A DNA stretch of 64,000 nucleotides from Mesorhizobium shangrilense (lineage in GTDB: Bacteria > Pseudomonadota > Alphaproteobacteria > Rhizobiales > Rhizobiaceae), in assembly GCF_040537815.1 (NCBI RefSeq), contig NZ_JBEWSZ010000001.1, forward strand, positions 992,001-1,056,000, given 5' to 3'. Position numbers and translations under genes: made by a program. The notes beneath the pieces were generated by a model, which was not told the DNA's origin, did not search any database, and saw only the letters and a program-made list of their open reading frames with translations. Positions 8,834-17,582 of this stretch are shown piece after piece (the first letter of the stretch is position 1; every line of letters begins with the position of its first letter).

Positions 8834-9283
8834 TTGGCATCATTATGGCGTTATCTTCTGGCGGGTCTTGGTCTGGCTGCGCTGCTGGCCGGCATCCTTG
8901 CCGTGGTCTACCTGGCCACGCCGCAAACGGCGCAGCTTGCCGGTCCGGACATTTCCCGATCGAAGAAGACCGACAATGGGCTCTTCATGACGAGCTTCGA
9001 ACCGGAGCGGGGCGTCGTGCGCCAGGGCGAGCTGGAATCCTGGCTGCTGACATTGAAGACAACCACAGGAGATCCGGTGGAGGGCGCGGCCATCGCAGTG
9101 TCGGGCGGCATGCCGCAGCACAATCATGGCTTGCCGACCAGCCCACAGGCGACCGACTATCTGGGCGAGGGGCGTTATCGCATCGAGGGCGTGAAGTTCA
9201 CGATGGCTGGCTGGTGGCAGCTGCATTTCGCCGTTTCCGCCACCGCCGGTTCCGATACGGTCGTCTTCAACGTGGTCTTGTGA
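8834..9283 (+). CDS. YtkA/FixH-like membrane-anchored protein, TTG start
   Basis: A 149-residue protein with one N-terminal membrane segment (LLAGLGLAALLAGILAVVYLA) and a periplasmic YtkA/FixH-like beta domain. It contains a His/Met-rich patch, SGGMPQHNHGLPTSP, which resembles a copper site. The start is inferred to be TTG at 8834: AGAGGA lies six to seven bases upstream and the hydrophobic segment follows at once, while no ATG fits. It ends eight bases before a di-haem peroxidase gene, so the two are almost certainly co-transcribed. A role in copper or redox handling for that enzyme is plausible but unproven. Confidence 0.72.
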   Translation: MASLWRYLLAGLGLAALLAGILAVVYLATPQTAQLAGPDISRSKKTDNGLFMTSFEPERGVVRQGELESWLLTLKTTTGDPVEGAAIAVSGGMPQHNHGLPTSPQATDYLGEGRYRIEGVKFTMAGWWQLHFAVSATAGSDTVVFNVVL

Positions 9284-9290
9284 GCCGCCG

Positions 9291-10499
9291 ATGAGGCGTC
9301 TTCTTCGCCTTTCCGGTTTTCTTGCGCTTTCGCTGGCCACCATCCTCGCCGGCTGCGGCAAGCCGGATTTCTCCGATGCCGAGAAGAAGACCATCGCCTC
9401 CCTGGCGCTCTCGACGCTGCCGTCGCTGAAGCCCGATACCACCAATCGCTTCGCCGATGTGCCCGCCGCCGCGGCCCTTGGATCGACGCTCTTTTTTGAC
9501 AGCAAAATGAGCCGCGACGGGACGGTTTCGTGCTCGACCTGCCACAAGATCGACCGGCAGTTCCAGGACGACCTGCCGCAAGCGGTCGGTGTCGGGCGCA
9601 CCAACCGGCGGACACCGGCTTTGGCCGGCATAGCCTATGATCCCTGGTTCTTCTGGGATGGGCGGCGCGACAGTCTTTGGGCGCAAGCGCTGACGCCGCT
9701 TGAAAATCCATTGGAGCAGGCGGGAAACCGCGCCGCCTACGCGCACTACATCAAGGCCCGCTTCGGGGAGCGCTATGAGCGTATCTTCGGGCCGTTGCCG
9801 GACCTCTCAGCCATTCCAGCCAACGCCAGCCCGCTCGGCAACGATGCCGAGAAAGCGGCATGGAACAGCATGAGCGACGAGCAACGCGATGCGGTCAATC
9901 GGGTGTTTTCCAATATAGGGAAGGCGATCGCGGCCTTCGAACGATCGATCATGCCGCCGCAGACACGCTTCGACCGGTTTACCGTGGATCTGGCGACAGG
10001 TGCCGAGCCGAAAGGCGACGCCGCCTTTTCCGCCCAGGAGATGCTGGGACTGAAACTGTTCATAGGCAAGGCCAATTGCGTGACATGCCACAACGGCCCA
10101 CGCTTCACCGACAACAGCTTCCACAACACCGGTGTGCCGCCGGTTGCGGACCTGCCGCTGGATCGCGGCCGCATAGACGCGGTGGCGCAAGTCGAAGTCG
10201 ATCCGTTCAACTGTTTCGGCGCCTTTCGCGATGGCGACGCCAGCGCCTGCGGCGAAGTGCGCTTCATGGTCAAGGACGCGCCGCAGTTGATCCGCGCCTA
10301 CAAGACGCCGTCATTGCGCGGCGCCGCCACGCGGCCGCCCTACATGCATGCCGGGCAGTTTTCATCGCTGGACGAGGTCGTGGCGCATTACACCAAGGCA
10401 GCACCGAGCGTCGAAGGCGTATCCGAAATCCACCCGCTGGAACTATCGGACAGGGAGCGAGCGGCGCTGGTGGCGTTCCTGAAGACGCTGGCGGAGTAA
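9291..10499 (+). CDS. Di-haem cytochrome c peroxidase (CcpA/MauG family) lipoprotein
   Basis: A 402-residue exported protein with a lipobox (LAGC, lipidated Cys22), so it is membrane-anchored in the periplasm. Two c-type haem sites are visible: CSTCH at 81-85 and CVTCH at 263-267. A C-terminal methionine region (PYMHAGQF) may be a haem ligand. The order and spacing match bacterial cytochrome c peroxidases, which reduce hydrogen peroxide using electrons from cytochrome c; MauG-type cofactor maturation is the alternative. It follows the YtkA-like gene by seven bases and ends convergently two bases from putR. Confidence 0.87.
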   Translation: MRRLLRLSGFLALSLATILAGCGKPDFSDAEKKTIASLALSTLPSLKPDTTNRFADVPAAAALGSTLFFDSKMSRDGTVSCSTCHKIDRQFQDDLPQAVGVGRTNRRTPALAGIAYDPWFFWDGRRDSLWAQALTPLENPLEQAGNRAAYAHYIKARFGERYERIFGPLPDLSAIPANASPLGNDAEKAAWNSMSDEQRDAVNRVFSNIGKAIAAFERSIMPPQTRFDRFTVDLATGAEPKGDAAFSAQEMLGLKLFIGKANCVTCHNGPRFTDNSFHNTGVPPVADLPLDRGRIDAVAQVEVDPFNCFGAFRDGDASACGEVRFMVKDAPQLIRAYKTPSLRGAATRPPYMHAGQFSSLDEVVAHYTKAAPSVEGVSEIHPLELSDRERAALVAFLKTLAE

Positions 10500-10501
10500 A
10501 G

Positions 10502-10954
10502 TCACCTGTCCTTCACCGTCTCCATCGCCACGAAGGTCGAAGTCTGGGCGACATGGGGCAGGGCTGAGATGCGTTCGCCCAGCACGCGGCGATAGGCGGC
10601 GATGTCCCTGGTTCGCACCTTCAGCAGATAATCGAAGCTCGACGCCATCATGTGGCATTGCTCGATCTCCGGCACGGACTGGACGGCTCGGTTGAAGGCA
10701 TCGAGCGCGGCGGAACGGGTGTCGGACAATTTCACTTGCACAAAGGCGACGTGGCCTTCGCCCATGCGCTCGCGATCGATGATCGCCTGGTAGCCGCGGA
10801 TATAGCCATCCTTCTCCAGCCGCTTCAGGCGCGCCTGCACCGGCGTCTTCGATAGGCCGACCTTTGCCGCCAGTTCCGACATCGACAGCCGGCCGTCGCT
10901 GGCCAGTGCCGACAGGATGTTGCGGTCAATGCGGTCCAATTGGTCTTCTGTCAT
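10502..10954 (-). CDS. putR: Lrp/AsnC-family regulator, probable activator of putA
   Basis: A 150-residue Lrp/AsnC protein. The winged helix lies at about residues 5-60 (IDRNILSALASDGRLSMSELAAKVGLSKTPVQARLKRLEKDGYI), and a ligand-binding RAM domain follows (HVAFVQVKL, CHMMASSFDYLLKVRTRD). It is divergent from putA with 162 bp between the start codons. In Agrobacterium and Rhodobacter an Lrp-type PutR activates putA in response to proline, and this arrangement matches. The upstream region contains several dyads (see 10965-11031). Confidence 0.88.
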   Translation of the reverse strand: MTEDQLDRIDRNILSALASDGRLSMSELAAKVGLSKTPVQARLKRLEKDGYIRGYQAIIDRERMGEGHVAFVQVKLSDTRSAALDAFNRAVQSVPEIEQCHMMASSFDYLLKVRTRDIAAYRRVLGERISALPHVAQTSTFVAMETVKDR

Positions 10955-10964
10955 CGAAATTCTG

Positions 10965-11031
10965 GTCCAAACTTGGGTAAATTGGTCAAATGATAGATCG
11001 ATTGATCTGCCTTGTCGATTTCTTTGGACCG
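10965..11031. promoter_or_regulatory. Nested dyads between putR and putA, candidate PutR operator
   Basis: An 8-bp perfect inverted repeat, GGTCCAAA at 10965-10972 and TTTGGACC at 11024-11031, encloses a second palindrome AGATC-GATT-GATCT at 10996-11009. Lrp-family octamers often bind several spaced dyads and wrap DNA, so this is a good candidate for control of both divergent genes. The repeats are seen directly; PutR binding is inferred. Confidence 0.5.
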
Positions 11032-11116
11032 ACCTAAATCTACACCTGTGCTAGCGTGCGCTATTCGGTCCGGTGACCGCCGGCCCGCTTCCTGACGCTC
11101 GTTCCATAGGACCGCC

Positions 11117-14100
11117 ATGCCAGCGCTCAACGCCATCCGCCAGCAGATCCGCGCCAACTATTTGCCAGATGAGGACGAGGCCGTGAAGCGGTTGGCGGAG
11201 GCGACCGGGCTTTCGGCGAAGGATCGACAAAGCATCTCGGCGCGCGCCGCTGATCTGGTGCGCGCGGTGCGCGGGTCGTCCGATCCACGGCTGATGGAGG
11301 TGTTCCTCTCGGCCTACGGTCTCTCCACCAAGGAAGGCGTGGCGCTGATGTGCCTTGCCGAGGCGCTGCTGCGGGTGCCCGACACCGAGACGATGGACGA
11401 TCTCATCGCCGACAAGATCGCGCCGCATGACTGGTCGGCGCATTCGGGCGGCTCGAGTTCCATCTTCGTCAACGCCTCGACCTGGGCGCTGATGCTGACC
11501 GGCCGCGTGCTCGACGAGGGCGAGGGCGGCATCGAGGGCACGCTGCGTTCCATGGTGCGCCGGTTGGGCGAGCCGGTCATTCGCAAGGCGGTGGCAGCCG
11601 CCATGCGCGAGATGGGCGAGCAGTTCGTGTTGGGCCGCACCATTGCCGAAGCGATCAAGCGCGGCCGGTCGATGACCCAGAAGGGCTATCTCTATTCCTT
11701 CGACATGCTGGGCGAGGCCGCCCGCACCGAGGCGGACGCCTTGCGCTACCACAAGGCCTATGCCGACGCCATTTCCTCGCTCGATGCTGGCTCCAACGGT
11801 CCCGACATCCGCCAGAACCACGGCATCTCGGTCAAGCTTTCGGCGATCCATCCACGCTACGAGGTGGCGCAGAAGGAAGAGATGCTGCCGGTCATGACCG
11901 AGCGGCTTCTGTCGTTGGCGCTTGCGGCCCGGCATTCGCGCATGGGCCTCAACATCGACGCCGAGGAGGCAGACCGCCTCGACCTGTCGCTTGATGTGAT
12001 CGAACGGGTGCTGGCCGACCCCGAGCTGGCCGGCTGGAACGGCTTTGGCGTCGTCGTCCAGGCCTATGGCCCGCGCGCGGCGTTCACCATCGACTGGCTC
12101 TATGCGCTGGCCAAGAAGTACGACCGCACCATCATGGTGCGGCTGGTCAAGGGCGCTTACTGGGACACGGAGATCAAGCGCGCGCAGACGCTTGGGCTCA
12201 CCGGCTACCCGGTCTTCACCCGCAAGGCCAACACCGATGTGTCCTACATGGCCTGCGCGAAGAAGTTGCTTGGCATGACCGACCGCATCTATCCGCAGTT
12301 CGCCACCCACAACGCCCACACCGTCGCCGCCATCCTGTCGATGGCTGTTGACCGCGACTCCTTCGAATTCCAGCGGCTGCACGGCATGGGTGAGGCGCTG
12401 CACGAGACGGTGCGGCAGGCCGAGGGCACGCGCTGCCGCATCTATGCGCCCGTTGGGGCGCATTCCGACCTTTTGGCCTATCTGGTCCGCCGCCTGCTGG
12501 AGAACGGCGCCAACTCCTCCTTTGTCCACCAGCTCACCGACGAGGAAGTCGAACCGGAGGATATTGCCCGCGACCCGCTCGAAACGGTCGAGAGCCAAGG
12601 CCCGGCCGCCAACCCGGCAATCGCCCGTCCCTCGGCGATCTTCGGTGCCGGTCGCCGCAATTCCAAGGGATTCGACATCACCGACACGGTGACGCTGGCT
12701 GCCATCGACAAGGCGAAGGCAGGGTTTGCCGGGCCGGATCGCTGGCACGCTAAACCCATCACGCGCGCCGCCGGCTACGGCAAGCCGCGCCCGGTGCTCA
12801 ATCCGGCCAAGCCTGCCGAAGTGGTCGGCACCGTCCACGAGGCCGTGGCCAAACAGGTCGCAACGGCCGTGCGCATTGCGGTGGAGGCGCAGCCGGCATG
12901 GGCAAAACGCCCGGTGTCCGAGCGATCAGCCATCCTCAATCGCGCCGCCGATCTCTATGAAGCCAACGCCGTCGAGTTCTTCGCGCTAGCCAGCCGAGAA
13001 GCCGGCAAATCGCTGGCCGACGGCGTCGCCGAAGTGCGCGAGGCCGTCGATTTCCTGCGCTACTACGCGGCCGAGGCGGCCAATGCCGAAGCGGGCACGC
13101 AGGCGCGCGGCGCCATTGTGTGCATCTCGCCCTGGAATTTCCCGCTGGCCATCTTCACCGGCCAGATCGCCGCGGCGCTGGTCACCGGCAATTCGGTGAT
13201 AGCCAAGCCTGCCGAGCAGACGCCGCTGATCGCCTTCCGTGCCGTTGAACTGCTGCGCGAGGCGGGCGTGCCGGAGGACGTCATCCAGCTTCTGCCCGGC
13301 GATGGCCCCTCGGTCGGCGGTCCGTTGACCGCCGATCCGCGCATTGCCGGCGTCTGCTTTACGGGCTCGACCGAAGTCGCCAAGCTGATCGAAAAGCAGC
13401 TGGCCGAGACCGCTGCACCGGACGCCATGCTGATCGCCGAGACCGGCGGTCTCAACGCCATGATCGTCGATTCCACCGCGCTGCCCGAACAGGCGGTGCG
13501 CGACATCCTGGCCTCGGCCTTCCAGAGTGCCGGGCAGCGCTGCTCGGCGCTGCGTGTGCTCTACGTGCAGAAGGACGTCGAGAAGAAGATGCTGGAAATG
13601 CTGAAGGGCGCCATGGAAGCGCTTGATATCGGCGACCCCTGGCTGATTTCGACCGATGTCGGCCCGGTCATCGACGACGAGGCGCAGGCCTCGATCCGCG
13701 ATTATTGCACCAGGATGGGCCTGCAAGGCCGGTTGATCGCCAAGCTCGAGGCTCCGAAGGATGGCCGCTTCGTCGCGCCGCACGTCTTCCGGGTCAAGGG
13801 CATCGAGGAGATGGAACGCGAGGTGTTCGGGCCGGTGCTGCACGTCGCGACGTTCGATTCCGACGAAATCGATGCTGTCATAGCCGCCATCAACCGCAAG
13901 GGCTACGGCCTGACCTTTGGCCTGCATACCCGCATCGAGGGCCGCGTCCAGCATTTCGTCGACGGCATCCATGCCGGCAACATCTATGTCAACCGCAACC
14001 AGATCGGCGCTGTCGTGGGATCGCAGCCTTTTGGCGGCGAGGGGCTTTCGGGCACCGGACCGAAGGCCGGCGGCCCGCACTACCTGCGCCGTTTCCGCAA

Positions 14101-14728
14101 GGGGCCGGAGGCCGGCACGCATCTGGCCGAGGGCCACAAGGTGACAGCGACCGAGCTCGCCGACAATCTGCCGGATCCGACGCTTGGCGGTTGGTCGACA
14201 CGGCCCGATCGAGTGGCGATCCTGCGCAAGCATCTGCGCGGCAAGGGTTCGGCGGCCATCGCCGCTGCCGCCGGCATCGATTTCGGCCAGGTCGACCTGC
14301 CAGGGCCGACCGGCGAGGCGAACACGCTGTCACTATCGCCGCGCGGGCGGGTGCTCTGCCTTGGCCCCGATGGCGATACGATGCTTGCCCAGACCATCCA
14401 GGCGCTCGCGGCCGGCAATGCGGTTCTGGCCGTCGCGCCGGGCGCGCCGGCGGCGCTCTCGTCGCTGACCGGCAAGGGGCTGCCGCTTTCGGCCATCGAC
14501 GGTCGTCCCGACCCTGTCGAGGCACGCTCGCTGCGCGTCGACGTCGTCGCCTTCTCCGGCACACCGGAAGCCGCGCGCATCGTACGCAAGGTCATCGCGG
14601 ACCGCAGCGGTCCGATCGTGCCGCTGGTCAGCGAAGTGCTCAACCCCGCTGCCTATGCGCATGAGCGCGCCGTCTGCGTCGACACCACCGCCGCGGGAGG
14701 CAATGCCAGCCTGCTGGCCGGAGCATAG
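11117..14728 (+). CDS. putA: Bifunctional proline dehydrogenase / L-glutamate-gamma-semialdehyde dehydrogenase PutA
   Basis: A 1203-residue enzyme that oxidises proline to glutamate. The FAD-dependent proline dehydrogenase barrel covers about residues 110-480 (SVKLSAIHPRYE, RLVKGAYWDTEIKRAQ, YPQFATHNAHT). The aldehyde dehydrogenase half covers about 560-1010, with CISPWNFPLAIFTG, FTGSTEVAKL, the general base in AETGGLNAMIVD and the nucleophile in SAGQRCSALRVLY. A C-terminal domain of about 190 residues follows. There is no ribbon-helix-helix DNA-binding domain, so the protein cannot autoregulate like E. coli PutA; this fits control by the divergent PutR. The last codons (from about 14693) are duplicated downstream at 16014. 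Confidence 0.96.
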   Translation: MPALNAIRQQIRANYLPDEDEAVKRLAEATGLSAKDRQSISARAADLVRAVRGSSDPRLMEVFLSAYGLSTKEGVALMCLAEALLRVPDTETMDDLIADKIAPHDWSAHSGGSSSIFVNASTWALMLTGRVLDEGEGGIEGTLRSMVRRLGEPVIRKAVAAAMREMGEQFVLGRTIAEAIKRGRSMTQKGYLYSFDMLGEAARTEADALRYHKAYADAISSLDAGSNGPDIRQNHGISVKLSAIHPRYEVAQKEEMLPVMTERLLSLALAARHSRMGLNIDAEEADRLDLSLDVIERVLADPELAGWNGFGVVVQAYGPRAAFTIDWLYALAKKYDRTIMVRLVKGAYWDTEIKRAQTLGLTGYPVFTRKANTDVSYMACAKKLLGMTDRIYPQFATHNAHTVAAILSMAVDRDSFEFQRLHGMGEALHETVRQAEGTRCRIYAPVGAHSDLLAYLVRRLLENGANSSFVHQLTDEEVEPEDIARDPLETVESQGPAANPAIARPSAIFGAGRRNSKGFDITDTVTLAAIDKAKAGFAGPDRWHAKPITRAAGYGKPRPVLNPAKPAEVVGTVHEAVAKQVATAVRIAVEAQPAWAKRPVSERSAILNRAADLYEANAVEFFALASREAGKSLADGVAEVREAVDFLRYYAAEAANAEAGTQARGAIVCISPWNFPLAIFTGQIAAALVTGNSVIAKPAEQTPLIAFRAVELLREAGVPEDVIQLLPGDGPSVGGPLTADPRIAGVCFTGSTEVAKLIEKQLAETAAPDAMLIAETGGLNAMIVDSTALPEQAVRDILASAFQSAGQRCSALRVLYVQKDVEKKMLEMLKGAMEALDIGDPWLISTDVGPVIDDEAQASIRDYCTRMGLQGRLIAKLEAPKDGRFVAPHVFRVKGIEEMEREVFGPVLHVATFDSDEIDAVIAAINRKGYGLTFGLHTRIEGRVQHFVDGIHAGNIYVNRNQIGAVVGSQPFGGEGLSGTGPKAGGPHYLRRFRKGPEAGTHLAEGHKVTATELADNLPDPTLGGWSTRPDRVAILRKHLRGKGSAAIAAAAGIDFGQVDLPGPTGEANTLSLSPRGRVLCLGPDGDTMLAQTIQALAAGNAVLAVAPGAPAALSSLTGKGLPLSAIDGRPDPVEARSLRVDVVAFSGTPEAARIVRKVIADRSGPIVPLVSEVLNPAAYAHERAVCVDTTAAGGNASLLAGA

Positions 14729-14824
14729 AGAGCGAGGGTTTTCGCTTGTTATCCGCTTTGTGTTTATGCAAAAGGCGCCAGGGGATATAGTCGGATATGA
14801 ACTCGACTTGAGGCAAACCACCCG

Positions 14825-15880
14825 ATGCAACGCACGTCCGCGCCTTGTGAGCCGCCGCATGTAGACGTTGTCATCGCGTGCCACAACTATCGCGCCTATG
14901 TCGAGGACGCGATCCGTTCCGTGTTGGCGCAAACCTACCGGAACTGGAGTTGCGTCATCGTCGACGATGCCTCGACAGACGGCTCCGTCGAGCATATCAG
15001 CCAGCTTCTCGAAACCATAGGCGATCCGCGCCTGCGTTTGCTGGTGCGGCCGCAAAATGGTGGCCAGATCGCCTCCTTCCGTGATGGTTTCGCCGCGGGC
15101 AATCTGCCTTTCGTGGCGTTTCTCGACGCCGATGATGTCTGGCTGCCGAATTTTCTCGCCGCTCATCTCTCGGCCCATCTGAACTCGATACACTCAGCGT
15201 CTCTGTCCAGTTCCGATGTTCTTCTGGTCGATCGCAACCGTGTCGTCCTGAGCGGCACCTATGTTGGGTTACGCAAGCCCCGTTCCGGGAAAGACCCAAT
15301 CGGCGTCGCCGTACCGCCCGGCAATCGGCTCGGCGAGGTAGCTGGGATGGCCTATTCATCGGAATATCCGATTACCTATTTGGGGCCGGGAATCCACGGC
15401 TGGATTTGGGCTCCGACATCGTCGATGGTTTTCCGGCGCGGCGTACTGGAACCGGTGCTGGCTTTCCCATTCAAGGTGAGGACGGGGGCAGACTATTTGG
15501 CGGCGACGTGCGCGCATCTGGTGGCCGGCAGCCTGCTGTTGTCGGAATCTCTGGGCCTCTATCGTCTGCACGGGGCCAACCTCTCCACCAATAGCACATA
15601 CGCAGGCGGACATGTGGAGCACACGGCGGCGAATCGCGCCAAGCAGATCGCCTTGGGTGCCGATGTCCTCGAATATGTCCTGGCCAATGCTGCCTGGCTT
15701 GGCGAAATACACGGCGGACGCTTTGTGTCCGGGTTCCTTGCGCATCATGTCAGGCGGTTTGATCGCCTGGTCGATGACCCGCGCATCGTACCTCTTCTTG
15801 ACCGCAAAAACCGCTGGCGCCGGCGGCGCAGGCGTGTCGTCCAGGGGCTGCGGCGCTTGTTCGGCAGGACTTGGGACTGA
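14825..15880 (+). CDS. Family 2 glycosyltransferase, copy A
   Basis: A 351-residue GT-A enzyme. The N-terminus carries the GT2 pattern VDVVIACHNYRAYVEDAIRSVLAQ, then VIVDDASTDGSVEH and the DxD-like FLDADDVWLPNFL. No membrane segment is evident, so it is probably cytoplasmic or peripherally bound. The C-terminus is basic (RKNRWRRRRRRVVQGLRRLFGR). It transfers a sugar to an unknown acceptor, perhaps in surface polysaccharide synthesis. It begins 96 bp after putA and has a close paralogue in tandem at 16143-17201; by eye the two share most residues along their full length. Confidence 0.85.
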   Translation: MQRTSAPCEPPHVDVVIACHNYRAYVEDAIRSVLAQTYRNWSCVIVDDASTDGSVEHISQLLETIGDPRLRLLVRPQNGGQIASFRDGFAAGNLPFVAFLDADDVWLPNFLAAHLSAHLNSIHSASLSSSDVLLVDRNRVVLSGTYVGLRKPRSGKDPIGVAVPPGNRLGEVAGMAYSSEYPITYLGPGIHGWIWAPTSSMVFRRGVLEPVLAFPFKVRTGADYLAATCAHLVAGSLLLSESLGLYRLHGANLSTNSTYAGGHVEHTAANRAKQIALGADVLEYVLANAAWLGEIHGGRFVSGFLAHHVRRFDRLVDDPRIVPLLDRKNRWRRRRRRVVQGLRRLFGRTWD

Positions 15881-15891
15881 CGGCCGCTTGC

Positions 15892-15994
15892 CTGGCTGGC
15901 CACACCGTGTGCGAGGCAAACAGCATGTAGCCCTCCGCCTCGTTGACCGGGCCGCGCAGCAGATGGAACTTCCGAAAACCTTTCGTCTCCGCGT
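15892..15994 (-). pseudogene. Relic of the IsdG-type monooxygenase gene between the glycosyltransferase copies
   Basis: Read on the minus strand this stretch still encodes about 33 in-frame codons, including KFHLLRGPVNEAEGYMLFAS, nearly identical to an internal part of the monooxygenase at 17583-17897 (EFHLLRGPVNETEGYTLFAS). It has no start or stop of its own and abuts the stop of glycosyltransferase copy A within about 12 bp. It is best explained as the right-hand end of a duplicated segment. Confidence 0.85.
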
Positions 15995-16013
15995 CGGCGA
16001 AAACCAGGCTGTT

Positions 16014-16142
16014 GCGGGAGGCAATGCCAGCCTGCTGGCTGGCGCCTGGAGAAGGTTTTCACTTCACGAGCTTGCGTGTATGCAAGGGAACAGGAGCCTG
16101 GGGGGAACTCGGGCACGAACTCGATTTGAGGCGAACCGCCCG
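16014..16142 (+). repeat. Diverged second copy of the putA 3' end and its downstream spacer
   Basis: This segment aligns with 14693-14824: GCGGGAGGCAATGCCAGCCT is shared exactly, then the putA tail, the spacer and the GATGCAACGC around the glycosyltransferase start. The putA stop codon region has diverged (TGG in place of TAG). It is the left end of the second duplicated unit and holds the expression signals of glycosyltransferase copy B. Confidence 0.85.
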
Positions 16143-17201
16143 ATGCAACGCATGTCCGCGCCTTTTGAGCTGCCGCATGTAGACGTTGTCATCACCTGCC
16201 ACAACTATCGCGCCTATGTCGAGGATGCGATCCGTTCCGTGTTGGCGCAAACCTACCGGGGGTGGAACTGTATCATCGTCGACGATGCCTCCACCGACGG
16301 CTCCGCCGAACATGTTCGTCAGCTTCTCCAAACGATAGGCGATCCGCGCTTGCGTCTGCTGGTGCGGCCGCAAAATGGCGGTCAACTGGCATCGTTCCGA
16401 GATGGTTTTGCTGCGGGCAATGAGCCGTTCGTCGCGTTCCTCGATGCCGACGATGTCTGGCTCCCGAATTTTCTCGCCGCGCATCTGTCCGCCCATCTGA
16501 ACGCGATGCACTCGGCGTCTCTGTCCAGCTCCGACGTTCTGCTGGTCGACCGCGACCTTGTCGTCCTGAGTGGCACCTATGTGGCGTTGCGCAAACCACG
16601 TCCCCAGTTGGACGCACGCGGCATTGCCGTGCCGCCCGCCCGCTGGCTCGGCGAGACAGCGCCCGAGGTCGCCTATTCATCGGAGTATCCGATTTCCTAC
16701 TTCGGGCCCGAAACCTATGGCTGGATATGGGCGCCGACATCCTCGATGGTTTTTCGCCGCGGCGCGCTTGAGCCGGTGCTGGCTTTCCCATTCCGGTCGC
16801 TTGTAAACACCGATTATCTTGCGGCGACCTGCGCGCATCTGGTGGCAGGCAGCCTGCTGTTGTCGGAACCCCTGGGCCTCTATCGTCTGCACGGTTCCAA
16901 CGTCTCCACCGACAGCCCATATGCGGGCGGACATGTGCAGCATTCGTCGGCAAACAAGGCCAAGCAGATCGCTTTGGGCGCCGATGTTCTCGACTATGTT
17001 GTGGCCAATGCCGGACATCTCGACGCAATAAACCATGGAGGCTTCGTGTCCGGGTTCCTTGCCCATCACCTCAGGCGGTTTGATAGCCTGATCGGCGACC
17101 CGCGCATCGTGCCTCTTCTTGACCGCAAAAACCGCTGGCGGCGGCGGCGCAAGCGTGTCGTCCCAGGGCTGCGGCGCTTGTTCGGCAGAACTGCGGACTG
17201 A
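16143..17201 (+). CDS. Family 2 glycosyltransferase, copy B
   Basis: A 352-residue tandem paralogue of 14825-15880. The same motifs occur: VDVVITCHNYRAYVEDAIRS, CIIVDDASTDGSAEH, FLDADDVWLPNFL, and YGWIWAPTSSMVFRRG in the acceptor half, with the same arginine-rich tail. The ATG at 16143 is equivalent to the start of copy A. Differences cluster in the middle (about residues 150-180) and near residue 220, regions that often contact the acceptor, so the copies may differ in specificity. The gene ends eight bases before the stop of a convergent VOC gene. Confidence 0.85.
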   Translation: MQRMSAPFELPHVDVVITCHNYRAYVEDAIRSVLAQTYRGWNCIIVDDASTDGSAEHVRQLLQTIGDPRLRLLVRPQNGGQLASFRDGFAAGNEPFVAFLDADDVWLPNFLAAHLSAHLNAMHSASLSSSDVLLVDRDLVVLSGTYVALRKPRPQLDARGIAVPPARWLGETAPEVAYSSEYPISYFGPETYGWIWAPTSSMVFRRGALEPVLAFPFRSLVNTDYLAATCAHLVAGSLLLSEPLGLYRLHGSNVSTDSPYAGGHVQHSSANKAKQIALGADVLDYVVANAGHLDAINHGGFVSGFLAHHLRRFDSLIGDPRIVPLLDRKNRWRRRRKRVVPGLRRLFGRTAD

Positions 17202-17209
17202 CGAAAGGT

Positions 17210-17581
17210 TCACACCTCTTCAGGCGCGCAGCCGAATTTCAACAGATTGCCGTGCGGATCCCAGACGTAGAATTCCTTCATGTTCCAGGGGCGAACCGTG
17301 AAGGCGCTGAGCCTTTCGATGCCGCGCGCGGAAAACTCCGCGTGCAGCGCCGGCACTTCACCGCCTCTGATGTAGCAGGATGATACTTCCGGCAGTTTGC
17401 GGTCCTCGCTCTTCCAGAAATGAATCTCCATCTCGTTGCGGCGCACGATCAGATAGTCTTCCATCTCCGGTCCGATGACGTCGAAACCGAGTTGGTCGCG
17501 ATAGAAATCGCGGGACACGGCAATGTCGAGCGATGGCAGGACAGGGATCGCGCGGGCAGGGTCAGCCGCGGGCGAAATCAT
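17210..17581 (-). CDS. VOC-family (glyoxalase/bleomycin-resistance fold) protein
   Basis: A 123-residue single VOC module: AIPVLPSLDIAVSRDFYRDQLGF at the N-terminus and FYVWDPHGNLLKFG at the C-terminus, the usual paired beta-alpha-beta pattern. Such proteins bind a metal or a small ligand; no specific activity can be assigned. Its ATG lies one base after the stop of the monooxygenase gene, so the two are translationally linked at the end of the hmuR operon. The equivalent gene is missing beside the relic at 15892-15994, so it was either inserted after the duplication or lost from copy A. Confidence 0.75.
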   Translation of the reverse strand: MISPAADPARAIPVLPSLDIAVSRDFYRDQLGFDVIGPEMEDYLIVRRNEMEIHFWKSEDRKLPEVSSCYIRGGEVPALHAEFSARGIERLSAFTVRPWNMKEFYVWDPHGNLLKFGCAPEEV

Positions 17582-17582
17582 G

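Noticed and set aside
11051-12838. Minus-strand open frame of 595 codons opposite putA
   Set aside because: Shadow of putA; no recognisable domain.
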